From contig NZ_AQYA01000033.1 of the NCBI RefSeq assembly GCF_000376985.1, positions 62,001 to 126,000 on the forward strand: a stretch of 64,000 bases of DNA, in the 5' to 3' direction. The notes below the pieces were generated by a model that was not told the DNA's origin, ran no database searches, and saw nothing but the letters and a program-made list of their open reading frames with translations. The translations under genes were made by a program, and so were the position numbers. Below are positions 1 to 9,085 of the stretch, in pieces (position 1 is the first letter of the stretch; every line of letters starts with the position of its first letter). Source of the stretch: Streptococcus henryi DSM 19005 (lineage in GTDB: Bacteria > Bacillota > Bacilli > Lactobacillales > Streptococcaceae).

Positions 1-48
1 AGGCTTGATGCCTGTAATCGTCCCAGTGAGTTTGTCGCCAATCTTCAT
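1..48 (-). CDS. S1-domain RNA-binding protein, 5' fragment
   Basis: Only the first 16 codons are in the window, reading [16 protein letters not shown] on the minus strand; the rest lies beyond base 1. The ATG overlaps the stop of the upstream HAD/cyclophilin gene as TAATG, so the two are probably translationally coupled. The N-terminus looks like the opening beta strands of an S1 fold, as in the small streptococcal general-stress S1 proteins (CvfD/YugI type). That assignment rests on 16 residues and on the expected gene order. Confidence 0.6.
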   Translation of the reverse strand, partial: MKIGDKLTGTITGIKP

Positions 49-1505
49 TAGTCAGCTACCTCGATTGTTTCAATAACAACATCCTCTACAGGTTTGTCTT
101 GAGCACCAGTTTGAACACCAGCAATAGCATCAAGAACTTGATAAGATGCTTCATCCATCAATTGACCAAAAACAGTGTGACGACGATCCAAATGTGGTGT
201 TCCACCTTTTGCAGCATAAAGCTCTGCGATTGGTGCAGGCCAGCCACCACGCTCTAATTCTTTTTGAGCATAAGGAATTTTATCGTTTTGCACGATAAAG
301 AATTGGCTTCCATTAGTGTTTGGTCCAGCATTAGCCATAGAAAGGGCACCGCGAACATTGTAAAGTTCATCTGAAAACTCATCTTCAAAGCTATCACCAT
401 AGATAGATTGTCCACCCATACCAGTTCCTGTTGGGTCACCACCTTGAATCATGAAATCTTTGATAATACGGTGGAAGATAATACCATCATAGTAGCCATC
501 TTTAGCCAAAGCTACAAAGTTTGCTACTGTTTTTGGTGCATGTTCTGGGAAGAGTTTAATCTTCATGTCACCATGATTTGTTTTAATTGTTGCTACAGGA
601 CCTTCAATACTTGAAAGGTCAACTTGTGGGAAGTTTAATTGTTTTTCTACCAAACCGAGTTCCTCCAAGGCATACAAAATGCCATCTTCTTCTACTTTTT
701 TCGTAATAAAATCTGCTTTTTTCTGCAATTCTGGATGGGACACACCCATAGCTACCGCCAATCCAGCATAATCAAAGAGTTCCATGTCATTGAGTTCATC
801 GCCAAAGACAAGAACATTCTCTGGTTTAAGCCCCTCTTTTTCAAGAACATGGGCAACGCCAGAAGCTTTTGAAATGCCTTCACGAATAACATCTGATGAA
901 TGAGGATGCCATGGCACTAGACGCAAGTCACTAGCCAAATTTTCTGGCAAAACAAGCTCAGCATTATTATCTGCAAAGGTCCACATAAGGTAAACATCAT
1001 TTGATAAATGATAATCCGGATCTACAAGTCCTAGACCATAAACAGGAATAATGGCATCATCAACAAGTTGAGAGCGTTCTGAAACGACTGCAGTGTCTGA
1101 ACCAGCAAAACCATAGGCAATGCCTTTCTCCTTACACCAAGCAACATAGTCTTTAACAAGTTCTGGGTTTACAGGGTCTTTATAGACTATTTCCCCCTTC
1201 TTGTCTAAAATACAGGCACCATTAATGGTAACAAAAACATCTGGCTTAAGAGCACGAATGTCATCAACTACACCATAAATAGCTCGCCCAGAAGCAATAC
1301 CTGTCAGAATTCCTTTTGACTTTAGTTGTTCAAAAACATAAGTAATAGATTCTGGCATATATCCTGTCTCTTTAATACGGAGAGTCTCATCAATGTCAAA
1401 GAAAACAGCCTTGATTTTCTTAGCTTTATATTTCGTTTTTACGTCCATATTTCTATTAAGAAAGGGATAATCACTTATTTGTTTTAGCCCCTCTAAGTCC
1501 TCCAT
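48..1505 (-). CDS. Bifunctional Cof-type HAD hydrolase / cyclophilin-type peptidyl-prolyl isomerase
   Basis: This is a two-domain cytoplasmic protein of up to 485 residues. Residues about 33-290 form a HAD-IIB (Cof-like) phosphatase: motif I FFDIDETL carries nucleophile Asp37 and motif IV is [10 protein letters not shown]. Residues about 305-480 form a cyclophilin with [19 protein letters not shown] and a NGSQFFI motif. The HAD part likely removes phosphate from small metabolites; the cyclophilin part isomerises Xaa-Pro bonds. This fusion is known in streptococci. The start is uncertain: ATG at 1505 follows an extended -10 closely and has no clear upstream RBS, while ATG at 1448 ([11 protein letters not shown]) matches the usual N-terminus but also lacks a good RBS. 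No signal peptide is seen. Confidence 0.88.
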   Translation of the reverse strand: MEDLEGLKQISDYPFLNRNMDVKTKYKAKKIKAVFFDIDETLRIKETGYMPESITYVFEQLKSKGILTGIASGRAIYGVVDDIRALKPDVFVTINGACILDKKGEIVYKDPVNPELVKDYVAWCKEKGIAYGFAGSDTAVVSERSQLVDDAIIPVYGLGLVDPDYHLSNDVYLMWTFADNNAELVLPENLASDLRLVPWHPHSSDVIREGISKASGVAHVLEKEGLKPENVLVFGDELNDMELFDYAGLAVAMGVSHPELQKKADFITKKVEEDGILYALEELGLVEKQLNFPQVDLSSIEGPVATIKTNHGDMKIKLFPEHAPKTVANFVALAKDGYYDGIIFHRIIKDFMIQGGDPTGTGMGGQSIYGDSFEDEFSDELYNVRGALSMANAGPNTNGSQFFIVQNDKIPYAQKELERGGWPAPIAELYAAKGGTPHLDRRHTVFGQLMDEASYQVLDAIAGVQTGAQDKPVEDVVIETIEVAD

Positions 1506-1528
1506 TAGTCTTTAAAAAGCATAGGTAT

Positions 1529-1537
1529 ATTATACCA
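1529..1537 (-). promoter_or_regulatory. Extended -10 promoter element before HAD/cyclophilin gene
   Basis: On the minus strand the sequence TGGTATAAT is an extended -10 with a consensus TATAAT. It lies just after the liaR stop codon and about 24 bases before the ATG at 1505. No good -35 is visible, as is common for extended -10 promoters. Confidence 0.45.
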
Positions 1538-1538
1538 T

Positions 1539-2180
1539 TTATTCATCGTCTTGTGCGACTAAATGATGTTTAAAAGCGTAGACGACTGCCTGAGTACGGT
1601 CATCAACCTCTAACTTGGCAAGAATATTTGAAACGTGTGTTTTAACCGTTTTTAATGAAATAAAGAGCTCGTCAGCAATAGTCTGATTATCATAACCTTT
1701 GGCAAGGAGGGCCAAAATATCGCGTTCACGCGCCGTTAAATCCTCATGTAAGTCTGGTTTAGCATCGTGGGCTTTGATTTTCTTATCAACCTCGGTTTCG
1801 ATGGCCAATTCTCCTCTGGACACCTTACGAATGGCATTTAAAATTTCTGCAGCGCTTGAGGTTTTTAACATGTATCCTTTAGCGCCAGCATCAATAACTG
1901 GATAAATTTTTTCATTATCCAAGTAAGATGTCAGTACTAAAATTTTTGCCTCTGGCCATTCTTTTAAAAGTGCCAAAGTTGCTTCTACGCCATTCATCTC
2001 TGGCATGACTAAATCCATGACAACAACGTCCGGGCGAAGATCAAGGGCCACATCAATTCCCGCTCTGCCATTTCCAGCTTCACCGATAACTTCAACATCT
2101 GGCTGCAAATTAAGAAAACTCTTCAAACCAAGGCGTACCATCTCGTGGTCATCAACCAAAATTACATTAATTTTTGTCAT
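1539..2180 (-). CDS. liaR: Response regulator LiaR (NarL/LuxR family)
   Basis: This is the 213-residue output regulator of the LiaFSR cell-envelope stress system. The receiver domain covers residues 1-120, with acidic pocket Asp10/Asp11 and phospho-acceptor Asp56 in VVVMDLVMPEMNG. The C-terminal LuxR-type helix-turn-helix begins near residue 147 (LTARERDILALLAKGY). Its start overlaps the end of the histidine kinase gene by four bases (ATGA), so the pair is translationally coupled. The family (VraR in staphylococci, LiaR in streptococci) activates genes for envelope damage responses. The liaF-liaS-liaR order identifies it confidently. Confidence 0.95.
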   Translation of the reverse strand: MTKINVILVDDHEMVRLGLKSFLNLQPDVEVIGEAGNGRAGIDVALDLRPDVVVMDLVMPEMNGVEATLALLKEWPEAKILVLTSYLDNEKIYPVIDAGAKGYMLKTSSAAEILNAIRKVSRGELAIETEVDKKIKAHDAKPDLHEDLTARERDILALLAKGYDNQTIADELFISLKTVKTHVSNILAKLEVDDRTQAVVYAFKHHLVAQDDE

Positions 2181-3205
2181 TTTTTCTCCTCAACTATATC
2201 TTCTTCCACTGTTTCTTCTTTAACTAAGGGGAGTCGAATATCCATAGAAACCCCTTTTCCAGGTTGACTTAAGAGCTTAATCGTTCCTGCCATATCATCT
2301 ACACGGTCCTCAATATTGGTCAAGCCATAGCTCAGATCACGTGCAGTATCCATATCGAATCCACAGCCATCATCAACCATTTTAAGTTGAACCTCTGTTT
2401 CAGATTGAATCAGATAAACTTCTAGACGACTTGCACGAGCATGTTTAAGAGTATTACTGATGAATTCCTGTGCAATACGGAAAAGGTTATCCTCCATCGC
2501 CTTAGGCAGACGATCGATATTTTTTTGGTAAACAACCTCAATATCACTTTTATCTGTCAATTCTTTTAGGATCATATCAAATCCTTCGGATAAAGTTTTA
2601 TTCTCAAGCTCAGTTGGTCTTAAATGTAAGAGAAGAATCCTCAAGTCTTTCTGAGCATTCTGCAAGAGATCCTCGACAGCAAGCAATTGTGTTTGAAGCT
2701 GATCTTTTTCCAATTGGTCTATATTCATGGAGACACCAGAAAGAATCATCGAAGATGCAAACAATTCTTGACTAACCGTATCATGAAGATCACGCGCAAT
2801 TCGTTTACGTTCCTGTTTAACAATCTCTTGTCCCTTTAAAATTTTGGTATTTTCAGTATTCTGAATACTAGTCGTCAAATGACTCATTTTCTTAGACAAG
2901 CGCTGCAAATTAACATTGATTTCACTTTCTTCATCCAATTTTAGTGGCTGATTATTAAGAATTCGTCTGAGGTTTTGGTTAATGCTGCGCTTACTATTGT
3001 CATCAAGTATGACCCATAAGAGAAGAAGTAAAATCATGACAGCCAAAATCAAAAAGACAATGGAAAACACAAACTGTTCTAAGATCCAAAAATCTGTTAT
3101 TAAATCTTGTAATTTCAATCCTAAACTATCAAGCGTAATAAAAACAATGGCAGATATGATAACACTAGAGTAAAGTAGCAAAAGGACGTAATGATATTTT
3201 TTCAC
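2177..3205 (-). CDS. liaS: Sensor histidine kinase LiaS
   Basis: This is a 342-residue intramembrane-sensing kinase. Two N-terminal membrane segments (about 7-28 and 45-66) are joined by a short external loop, with no large sensor domain, as expected for LiaS/VraS. The HisKA_3 dimerisation motif ERKRIARDLHDTVSQ carries phospho-His141, and the HATPase domain follows with VDDGCGFD and GLTNIEDRV. The C-terminus ends in an acidic Glu/Val-rich tail. It overlaps liaF upstream and liaR downstream by four bases each. In the family, LiaF holds the kinase inactive until the envelope is stressed by antibiotics or antimicrobial peptides. Confidence 0.95.
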   Translation of the reverse strand: MKKYHYVLLLLYSSVIISAIVFITLDSLGLKLQDLITDFWILEQFVFSIVFLILAVMILLLLLWVILDDNSKRSINQNLRRILNNQPLKLDEESEINVNLQRLSKKMSHLTTSIQNTENTKILKGQEIVKQERKRIARDLHDTVSQELFASSMILSGVSMNIDQLEKDQLQTQLLAVEDLLQNAQKDLRILLLHLRPTELENKTLSEGFDMILKELTDKSDIEVVYQKNIDRLPKAMEDNLFRIAQEFISNTLKHARASRLEVYLIQSETEVQLKMVDDGCGFDMDTARDLSYGLTNIEDRVDDMAGTIKLLSQPGKGVSMDIRLPLVKEETVEEDIVEEKK

Positions 3206-3897
3206 AATCGGCTGACCTCCACATCTCCTGCTATCGTATTAATAATAACCTTAACAGATTTAATGGCTTTACGATCTTCTGGCCGCCATAGTTTAATGGA
3301 CTCATTTCGCAAGTCATAAGGTTCATAGTCAAAATAAGTCATCGTTCCATAAATTGTTGTCACATCTAATTTAACAGCAACGTCAATTGGAACAAGAATT
3401 TTAGTTGGCCCCAAGACCTTACGAATCATAATGACATTGTCTTTGCCAGAAATAATAACATTGGTTAAATCAAAAGTATCACTACCACTAACTCGAACGA
3501 TATTAACGTCATCAAATGCATAGAAATCACTCTCGTAACTTGCCGCACCAATCCACTGATTTCTGCTTGGGCGAACTTCTAGTTTTTCTTCACGAAAACG
3601 AATCAAGGCAAAACGATTCTTTTTCTTAACCTGTGAAAAGTGATTAATGACCACATAAGCAACTCCCAATACAACCGCTAAGATAATATAGGGATTAAGC
3701 ATGAAAATCAAAAAAAGCATTAATAAGCTGACAGTCAATAAAAAATTATTTCGTGTATCTTGATTATAAAACCTCAAAGCCAAGAGAATTAGAACCAGTA
3801 TCAAAATAAAACTAGATAAATCATTAGCTAGAATGGTCATTATCCCTAAGGCTAAGAGGATACATTCTACTAATAAGAAAAATTGAAATTTTTTCAT
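3202..3897 (-). CDS. liaF: LiaF, membrane inhibitor of LiaSR
   Basis: This 231-residue membrane protein has hydrophobic helices over the first ~110 residues, then a basic linker and a C-terminal beta-rich cell-wall-active-antibiotics-response (DUF2154) domain ending in NTIAGDVEVSRL. I chose ATG 3897 because AAGGAG stands six bases before it and the protein starts MKKFQFFLLVECILL. An upstream in-frame ATG at 3954 gives 19 extra polar residues without an RBS. It is the first gene of liaFSR and the overlap with liaS suggests coupled translation. Known role: LiaF keeps LiaS off in unstressed cells. Confidence 0.92.
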   Translation of the reverse strand: MKKFQFFLLVECILLALGIMTILANDLSSFILILVLILLALRFYNQDTRNNFLLTVSLLMLFLIFMLNPYIILAVVLGVAYVVINHFSQVKKKNRFALIRFREEKLEVRPSRNQWIGAASYESDFYAFDDVNIVRVSGSDTFDLTNVIISGKDNVIMIRKVLGPTKILVPIDVAVKLDVTTIYGTMTYFDYEPYDLRNESIKLWRPEDRKAIKSVKVIINTIAGDVEVSRL

Positions 3898-3978
3898 TTC
3901 TTCTCCTTGAAACGCACTTTCTGTCATTTTACCAAAAACAGTGTGATTATGCATCTTTTGACAAGATTTTTAAAGAAA

Positions 3979-4003
3979 AAAAGAAGCCATCAAAGCTTCT
4001 TTT
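3979..4003 (-). terminator. Terminator after the PASTA kinase gene
   Basis: A perfect 9-bp stem (AAAAGAAGC / GCTTCTTTT) with a 7-base loop is followed by a T-rich run on the minus strand. It separates the stk/stp operon from liaFSR, implying that liaF has its own promoter in the ~80 bases that follow; I see no strong one. Confidence 0.85.
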
Positions 4004-4077
4004 GGAGTGTGTAAAAACGTTAAAAATACTTATCAAAGTTTCAGGAATTTTTATAGGCCTTAAATATTTTCATATTG

Positions 4078-5985
4078 TTAACCTGAGTAGTCCTCAGTTT
4101 CAGTTTCTGACTCTTCCTCCGAACTTTGCTCACTTGTTGAAGCAGTTGATTCACTCGTTGAGCTTGTAGAAGATTCTGTTGTTGATGGTTCTGAAGACTC
4201 TTCACTTGTATCGTCTGTATAGAGGTAAAGTACGATTTCGCCAGAATTTGATAAGTCAATTTGGTTACCATAATATGGTGATTGTGCTGAAACTATGGCT
4301 GTTGAAGATGGTGAATGAACTTCAATATAACCACTTGCTGAAGAAAGACTCGGAACGTAAGTTTTGATTTGTGATGCAGAGATTCCCAGTGCTGTTAGTG
4401 CGTTAACAGCATCAGCATAGGACATATCTGTCACCAAAGGCATTGTTACAGAACCTGCTGTAGCTACTGTAAATGTGATTTTAGCATTATCTGGATTAAC
4501 CGTAGATTTTGCATCTGGTGTTTGACTGATAATAACTCCTGGTGAATAATCACTGGTTGATACTTGTTCAACTTTAATTTTAGATTTTGCAACACCATAG
4601 GTACTTGTCAATTCTTCAATAGCATCTTCGTAATCTTCACCCACATAGTTTGGCATAGTAAAACCGGAGTTGCCTGAAGAAAGGTAAATATCAACCTTAG
4701 AGCCTTCACGTTTCTTGGTACCTGATTTAGGATTAGTTCTAACAACATGTCCCTCTTCAACATCATCACTAGCAACATCCTGTACTGTCCCAACCTCTAA
4801 GCCAGCATCTTCTAGTTCAGATTTAGCTACTTCAAGAGTTAGATTAGTTACATCTGGTACACTGACCGTTTTAGGATTGTTCAATACTAAGTAGGTTAAA
4901 ATCATCACGCCTACTACAAAGAAGGCGAAGAAGAGTTTCAAGAAACTACTTAAAATTGTTTTTTTACGTGATTTCTTAATCTTATGTGGTAAGTCATTAG
5001 AGGTTTTTGTTGGCTCAACGGACTCCTGCTTAGCCTGCTTTTCTTTTTGCTTTTCTAGCAATTGTTCGGTTGACTGCAGTGGTTTGACAGGCGATACCTT
5101 TGGTAAAGTTTTTGTGCTTTCAGTATCTTCAAAAACAAGCTTGGGCTCACGACTTCTATTATAAGAAAGTGCCGTCATTAAATCACGGCTCATTTCAAAG
5201 GTTGAAGCATAGCGGTCGCTCAACTTTTTAGCAGTGGCTTTAATAACAACATTCTCAAGTGCCTGAGGAACATTTCTGTTCTCAGCAATGATAGATGGTA
5301 GTGGCTTTTGGAAATGTTGCAATGCAATCGTAACTGCTGAATCACCATCATAAGGGATGTGACCTGTCAACATTTCAAAAAGCATGATACCCATAGCATA
5401 GATATCACTCTGAACAGTGGCTTTTGAACCACGAGCCTGTTCAGGTGAAAGGTAGTGCACAGACCCTAACATGGAGTTAGTCTGTGTTAAACTCGTTTCA
5501 GCAAAGGCAACTGCAATACCAAAGTCTGTAACCTTAACTGTCCCTGTTTTAGTTAAAAGAATATTCTGTGGTTTTAAATCACGATGGACAATGCCCTTTT
5601 GATGGGCAAGGGTCATAGCTGACAAGACTTCTTCCATGATTCGTACTACCTCTGTGTTTGACAAAGGTGCGCGATCTTGGATGTATTTCTTTAAGTCAGA
5701 ACCGTCAACATACTCCATTACTAGGAATTGCTGCCCGTCTTCTTCCCCAATATCACGGATGGCTACGATATTTGGATGATTTAGCTCTGCCATTGCTCGC
5801 GCTTCCCGCTGGAAACGTGCTACAGCAATCTGATCTGTCTGATAATTAGTCCGAAGCACCTTGATAGCGACTTCTTCATTATCCAAAATCAAATCATTAG
5901 CTAGATAAACATCCGCCATTCCACCACGCCCGATAGACTTGAGAATCCGATAACGACCAGCAAATAATTTGCCAATCTGAATCAT
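4078..5985 (-). CDS. pknB: Eukaryotic-type Ser/Thr kinase with PASTA domains (StkP/PknB)
   Basis: This 635-residue membrane kinase coordinates peptidoglycan synthesis with division. The kinase domain (residues about 12-275) shows the glycine loop [11 protein letters not shown], catalytic Lys42, HRDLKPQN (134-141) and DFG (154-156). A basic juxtamembrane stretch leads to one membrane helix (about 345-366). Three extracellular PASTA repeats follow, starting [16 protein letters not shown] and MPLVTDMSY; these bind muropeptides or lipid II in the family. The protein ends in an unusual Ser/Thr/Glu-rich tail of about 40 residues after the last PASTA. The ATG overlaps the stop of the phosphatase gene, the standard stp-stk arrangement. 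Confidence 0.96.
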   Translation of the reverse strand: MIQIGKLFAGRYRILKSIGRGGMADVYLANDLILDNEEVAIKVLRTNYQTDQIAVARFQREARAMAELNHPNIVAIRDIGEEDGQQFLVMEYVDGSDLKKYIQDRAPLSNTEVVRIMEEVLSAMTLAHQKGIVHRDLKPQNILLTKTGTVKVTDFGIAVAFAETSLTQTNSMLGSVHYLSPEQARGSKATVQSDIYAMGIMLFEMLTGHIPYDGDSAVTIALQHFQKPLPSIIAENRNVPQALENVVIKATAKKLSDRYASTFEMSRDLMTALSYNRSREPKLVFEDTESTKTLPKVSPVKPLQSTEQLLEKQKEKQAKQESVEPTKTSNDLPHKIKKSRKKTILSSFLKLFFAFFVVGVMILTYLVLNNPKTVSVPDVTNLTLEVAKSELEDAGLEVGTVQDVASDDVEEGHVVRTNPKSGTKKREGSKVDIYLSSGNSGFTMPNYVGEDYEDAIEELTSTYGVAKSKIKVEQVSTSDYSPGVIISQTPDAKSTVNPDNAKITFTVATAGSVTMPLVTDMSYADAVNALTALGISASQIKTYVPSLSSASGYIEVHSPSSTAIVSAQSPYYGNQIDLSNSGEIVLYLYTDDTSEESSEPSTTESSTSSTSESTASTSEQSSEEESETETEDYSG

Positions 5986-6722
5986 TAAAAGTCCTCACTT
6001 TCGACGTGAACAAGGGCAACCGTGATATTGTCAAGACCTCCTCGGTTATTAGCGAGGTTAACTAATTGACGATTTTTTTCATCAACACTTCCTGACTGCA
6101 CAAGGGTACCAACAATCTCTGAGTTGCTAATCATATTCGTCAAGCCATCACTGTTGATAACCAAGTAGTCATCTGCTTCAAGTTCTTGTTGCCCAAGATC
6201 TGGATGTACAGGTTGAGCTTGCCCAATAGATTGAGTAATGATATTTTTTTGTGGGTGGCTAGCCGCTTCTTCTTCAGTCAATTGACCAGCCTTAACCAAT
6301 TCATTAACAAGTGAATGGTCGCTTGTTAACAGGGTATAGTGTCCTTGACGAACTAGACCAATACGAGAATCGCCAACATGGGCATAAACAGCGGTATTAC
6401 CAAGCAAGGCAACTGCTTCTACCGTTGTCCCCATACCTTTATATTCCTCTGATTGACCAAGCTCATATATTTTACGATTTTCTGTTTCAAGAATTACCAA
6501 CAGCCAGTCACGAATCTGATCAACCTCTGTAAAATCAGTATTAATCCATGCGCGTCCAAGGTCTGTAACCGTCATTTCGCTGGCGATATTTCCTGCGCGA
6601 TGTCCACCCATTCCATCAGCCAAAACGATAAGCGTAATTCCGTTTTGATTATCAAATCGATTGATAAAATCTTGGTTATTTGAGCGTCTTTGCCCAATAT
6701 CTGTTACAAGTGAAATTTTCAT
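5985..6722 (-). CDS. stp: PP2C-family Ser/Thr phosphatase (Stp/PppL)
   Basis: This 245-residue cytoplasmic Mn/Mg-dependent phosphatase reverses the neighbouring PASTA kinase. PP2C motifs are visible: [10 protein letters not shown] (metal-binding Asp), GDSRIGL, and a terminal [11 protein letters not shown] placed the start at ATG 6722 ([13 protein letters not shown]), the usual N-terminus. An in-frame upstream extension to 6845 would overlap the rsmB gene by more than 80 bases and adds a non-homologous stretch. The preceding sequence carries GAGG ahead of the start. It overlaps the kinase start as TAATG. Confidence 0.94.
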   Translation of the reverse strand: MKISLVTDIGQRRSNNQDFINRFDNQNGITLIVLADGMGGHRAGNIASEMTVTDLGRAWINTDFTEVDQIRDWLLVILETENRKIYELGQSEEYKGMGTTVEAVALLGNTAVYAHVGDSRIGLVRQGHYTLLTSDHSLVNELVKAGQLTEEEAASHPQKNIITQSIGQAQPVHPDLGQQELEADDYLVINSDGLTNMISNSEIVGTLVQSGSVDEKNRQLVNLANNRGGLDNITVALVHVESEDF

Positions 6723-6759
6723 AATTATTCCTCTGACTGTGTCAGTTTCCTCCTTGACC

Positions 6760-8082
6760 TTACAAGATACGTTTGACTTGTCCAATAAAGAAACCGTCTG
6801 TTTGATATTGCTCAGGCGTAATAGCAAGACAGCCGTCCTTAACAATATCTTCTTGTAGATGACTCAGTTTTACCTGCTCAAAATTAGGATGCGTCTCCAG
6901 GAATTTTTCAATAATCTGGAAATTCTCCTCATCAAAAATAGTGCAAGTGCTATAGGTTATTATACCACCTTTTCGCAAGGTTTGACAAACACTAGATAGT
7001 ATCTGAAGCTGAATTTCTTGAAGAGCCGTAAAATCTTGATTTTCCTTATTATACTTAATATCAGGTTTACGTCGAATAAGACCAATTCCAGAACATGGCG
7101 CATCAACTAAAATCTTATCAAAAGTATCAGGACTAAAGACTTCATGAACCTTAGTGGCATCAAGCTTCTGGGTGCTTATCTTATCAGCCACATGAAGACG
7201 CTCAGCATTTTCAGCTACCAATTCAAGTTTATGGTCATATAAATCTAGGGCTGTGATATGACCCGTCGTCAGATAAGATGCCATATGAGTCGTTTTCCCA
7301 CCTGGGGCGCTGCAGGCATCTAAGATCTTTTCATGCCTTTGAATATCAAGCGTTGGCGCTACCAACTGACTCGTTTCATCCTGAATGGTAATCTGACCTG
7401 CAGCAAATGCGGCTGACGCAGCAAAGTGACTAGAATCTTTGACCAAGCCAACTGGGGAAAGTTTTGAATATTCCGCCCCGGTCTCCGCAGCAAGCTCAGC
7501 CATTTTTTCAGGGGCCGTTACGCGAATACTTGCCTTATTTCGAATAAAGAGACTCTCTAGAATAGCTTGAGCACGCTTCTCTCCGTATTGTTCGATCAAT
7601 TTCTTGACCAACCAAACTGGCGTAGAGTAGACAACTGAAAGACGCTTATTCTTTCTCTTGATGCTTGAAGGGTCTGGCAATTCTTGTTCTGAAGCTCGGC
7701 GTAAGACAGCATTAACTAATTTTTCCGCACCTTGTTTGTTCCCGCGATTTTTTGCAATAGCGACAGCATCATTGACCACAGCATGGGCAGGAATCTTATC
7801 CAGATAAATCATCTGGTAGAGACTGAGCAGAAGAAGATGGTAGACCCACGGCTCCAGCTTGTCACGGTCTGCAATAAAATGCGCCAAATACCACTCAAGG
7901 GTGATTTTGCGAGCCACTGTTCCATAGACAATTTCAGTAATGAGACTCTTGTCTTTATCACTGTAATCACGCTTATTCAAGACCTTATTAAGGGCAATAT
8001 TGGAGTATGCCCCCTCCTGAAAAACCTGATCTAGGACCAAGAGAGCCCCGCCACGCGCTGTTTTTTTCCAATTATTTGCCAA
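6760..8082 (-). CDS. rsmB: 16S rRNA m5C967 methyltransferase RsmB
   Basis: This 440-residue protein has an N-terminal NusB-like RNA-binding domain (about 1-140) and a C-terminal Rossmann methyltransferase. The SAM motif is [14 protein letters not shown], and the two catalytic cysteines are in [14 protein letters not shown] and YSTCTIF. The best start is TTG at 8082 ([10 protein letters not shown], the family N-terminus) with AGGTGA just upstream; a GTG at 8091 would add three residues. The start lies inside the 3' end of fmt, so the genes overlap by about 11 bases. It methylates C967 of 16S rRNA in the family. Confidence 0.93.
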   Translation of the reverse strand: MANNWKKTARGGALLVLDQVFQEGAYSNIALNKVLNKRDYSDKDKSLITEIVYGTVARKITLEWYLAHFIADRDKLEPWVYHLLLLSLYQMIYLDKIPAHAVVNDAVAIAKNRGNKQGAEKLVNAVLRRASEQELPDPSSIKRKNKRLSVVYSTPVWLVKKLIEQYGEKRAQAILESLFIRNKASIRVTAPEKMAELAAETGAEYSKLSPVGLVKDSSHFAASAAFAAGQITIQDETSQLVAPTLDIQRHEKILDACSAPGGKTTHMASYLTTGHITALDLYDHKLELVAENAERLHVADKISTQKLDATKVHEVFSPDTFDKILVDAPCSGIGLIRRKPDIKYNKENQDFTALQEIQLQILSSVCQTLRKGGIITYSTCTIFDEENFQIIEKFLETHPNFEQVKLSHLQEDIVKDGCLAITPEQYQTDGFFIGQVKRIL

Positions 8083-9013
8083 GGAAATCACCTACTTCAA
8101 GGGTACGGCCAACGCCGTTAAGGAAATCTTTGATAGTCATACGTGGTTTTCCAGCTGGCTGAACTGTTTTTAGGGAAATAGCTCCGCTGCCTGTGGCAAC
8201 TAGCAAGGATTTCTTCGTTTTTTCAATAATTTGACCAGGTTGACCTTGACCTTCTGCTAGCTGAGCTTCATAGATTTTGAAGCGATTGCCATCTAAAAGA
8301 GTGTGGGCAACAGGCCATGGGTACATACCACGAATATGATTAAAGACCTCACGGGCTGACTTATTCCAGTCAATACGTTCTTGATCAGGTGATATGTTTG
8401 GTGAAAAAGTTGCTTGACTCTCGTCCTGAGGCTCAGGTTTAATATCACCTGAAAGGTATCCAGGCAGGGTTTCTAAGAGCAAGTCACGGCCAACGATAGC
8501 TAACTTTTCAAACATAGTACCGACGTTATCTTCATCCGTGATAGGTGTTGAAGCCTTGGCTACCATGTCTCCTGCATCCATCTTCTGAACCATTTCCATG
8601 ATGGTAACACCCGCTTCTTCTTCACCATTGATGATGGCGTAATGAATAGGTGCTCCGCCGCGATATTTTGGAAGGAGAGAAGCGTGGACATTAACCGCAA
8701 AGTCCACAGAGTTAATGAGTTTCATTGGTAAGAATTGACCAAAGGCAGCAGTGACAATACCATCTGCACCGAGTGCCATCAAGTCTTCCATTTCTTGCGA
8801 GCCAGATAGTTTTTCAGGTTGATAAAGAGGCAATTGATGCTCCAAAGCCACTTCCTTAACAGGCGTCATCTTGATCTCTTTTTTACGGCCAACAGCACGG
8901 TCAGGCTGCGTCACAACAGCCAAGACTTGATAGCGCTCATCAGCCAAGATTCCTCTGAGAACTGTCGCTGAAAAATCAGGCGTCCCCATAAAAATTAATT
9001 TTGTTTGTGTCAT
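8072..9013 (-). CDS. fmt: Methionyl-tRNA formyltransferase
   Basis: This 313-residue enzyme formylates initiator Met-tRNA with 10-formyl-THF. The N-terminal formyltransferase domain has [20 protein letters not shown], containing the family catalytic Asn-x-His, and GVTIMEM; the C-terminal OB-like tRNA-binding domain ends ...VGDFLGK. Length matches the family. It is preceded by priA and overlaps rsmB, the usual firmicute order priA-fmt-rsmB-stp-stk. Confidence 0.96.
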   Translation of the reverse strand: MTQTKLIFMGTPDFSATVLRGILADERYQVLAVVTQPDRAVGRKKEIKMTPVKEVALEHQLPLYQPEKLSGSQEMEDLMALGADGIVTAAFGQFLPMKLINSVDFAVNVHASLLPKYRGGAPIHYAIINGEEEAGVTIMEMVQKMDAGDMVAKASTPITDEDNVGTMFEKLAIVGRDLLLETLPGYLSGDIKPEPQDESQATFSPNISPDQERIDWNKSAREVFNHIRGMYPWPVAHTLLDGNRFKIYEAQLAEGQGQPGQIIEKTKKSLLVATGSGAISLKTVQPAGKPRMTIKDFLNGVGRTLEVGDFLGK

Positions 9014-9085
9014 AGTATTTCCTTTTTACTTATCTCTTTTGTCAGTTAGACTTTATGCAACTAAAAACTATTACTCTTCAGCCTA

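Noticed and set aside
6723..6845. Longer N-terminus for the PP2C phosphatase
   Set aside because: It would overlap rsmB by more than 80 bases and is unlike the family; [13 protein letters not shown] at 6722 is the normal start.
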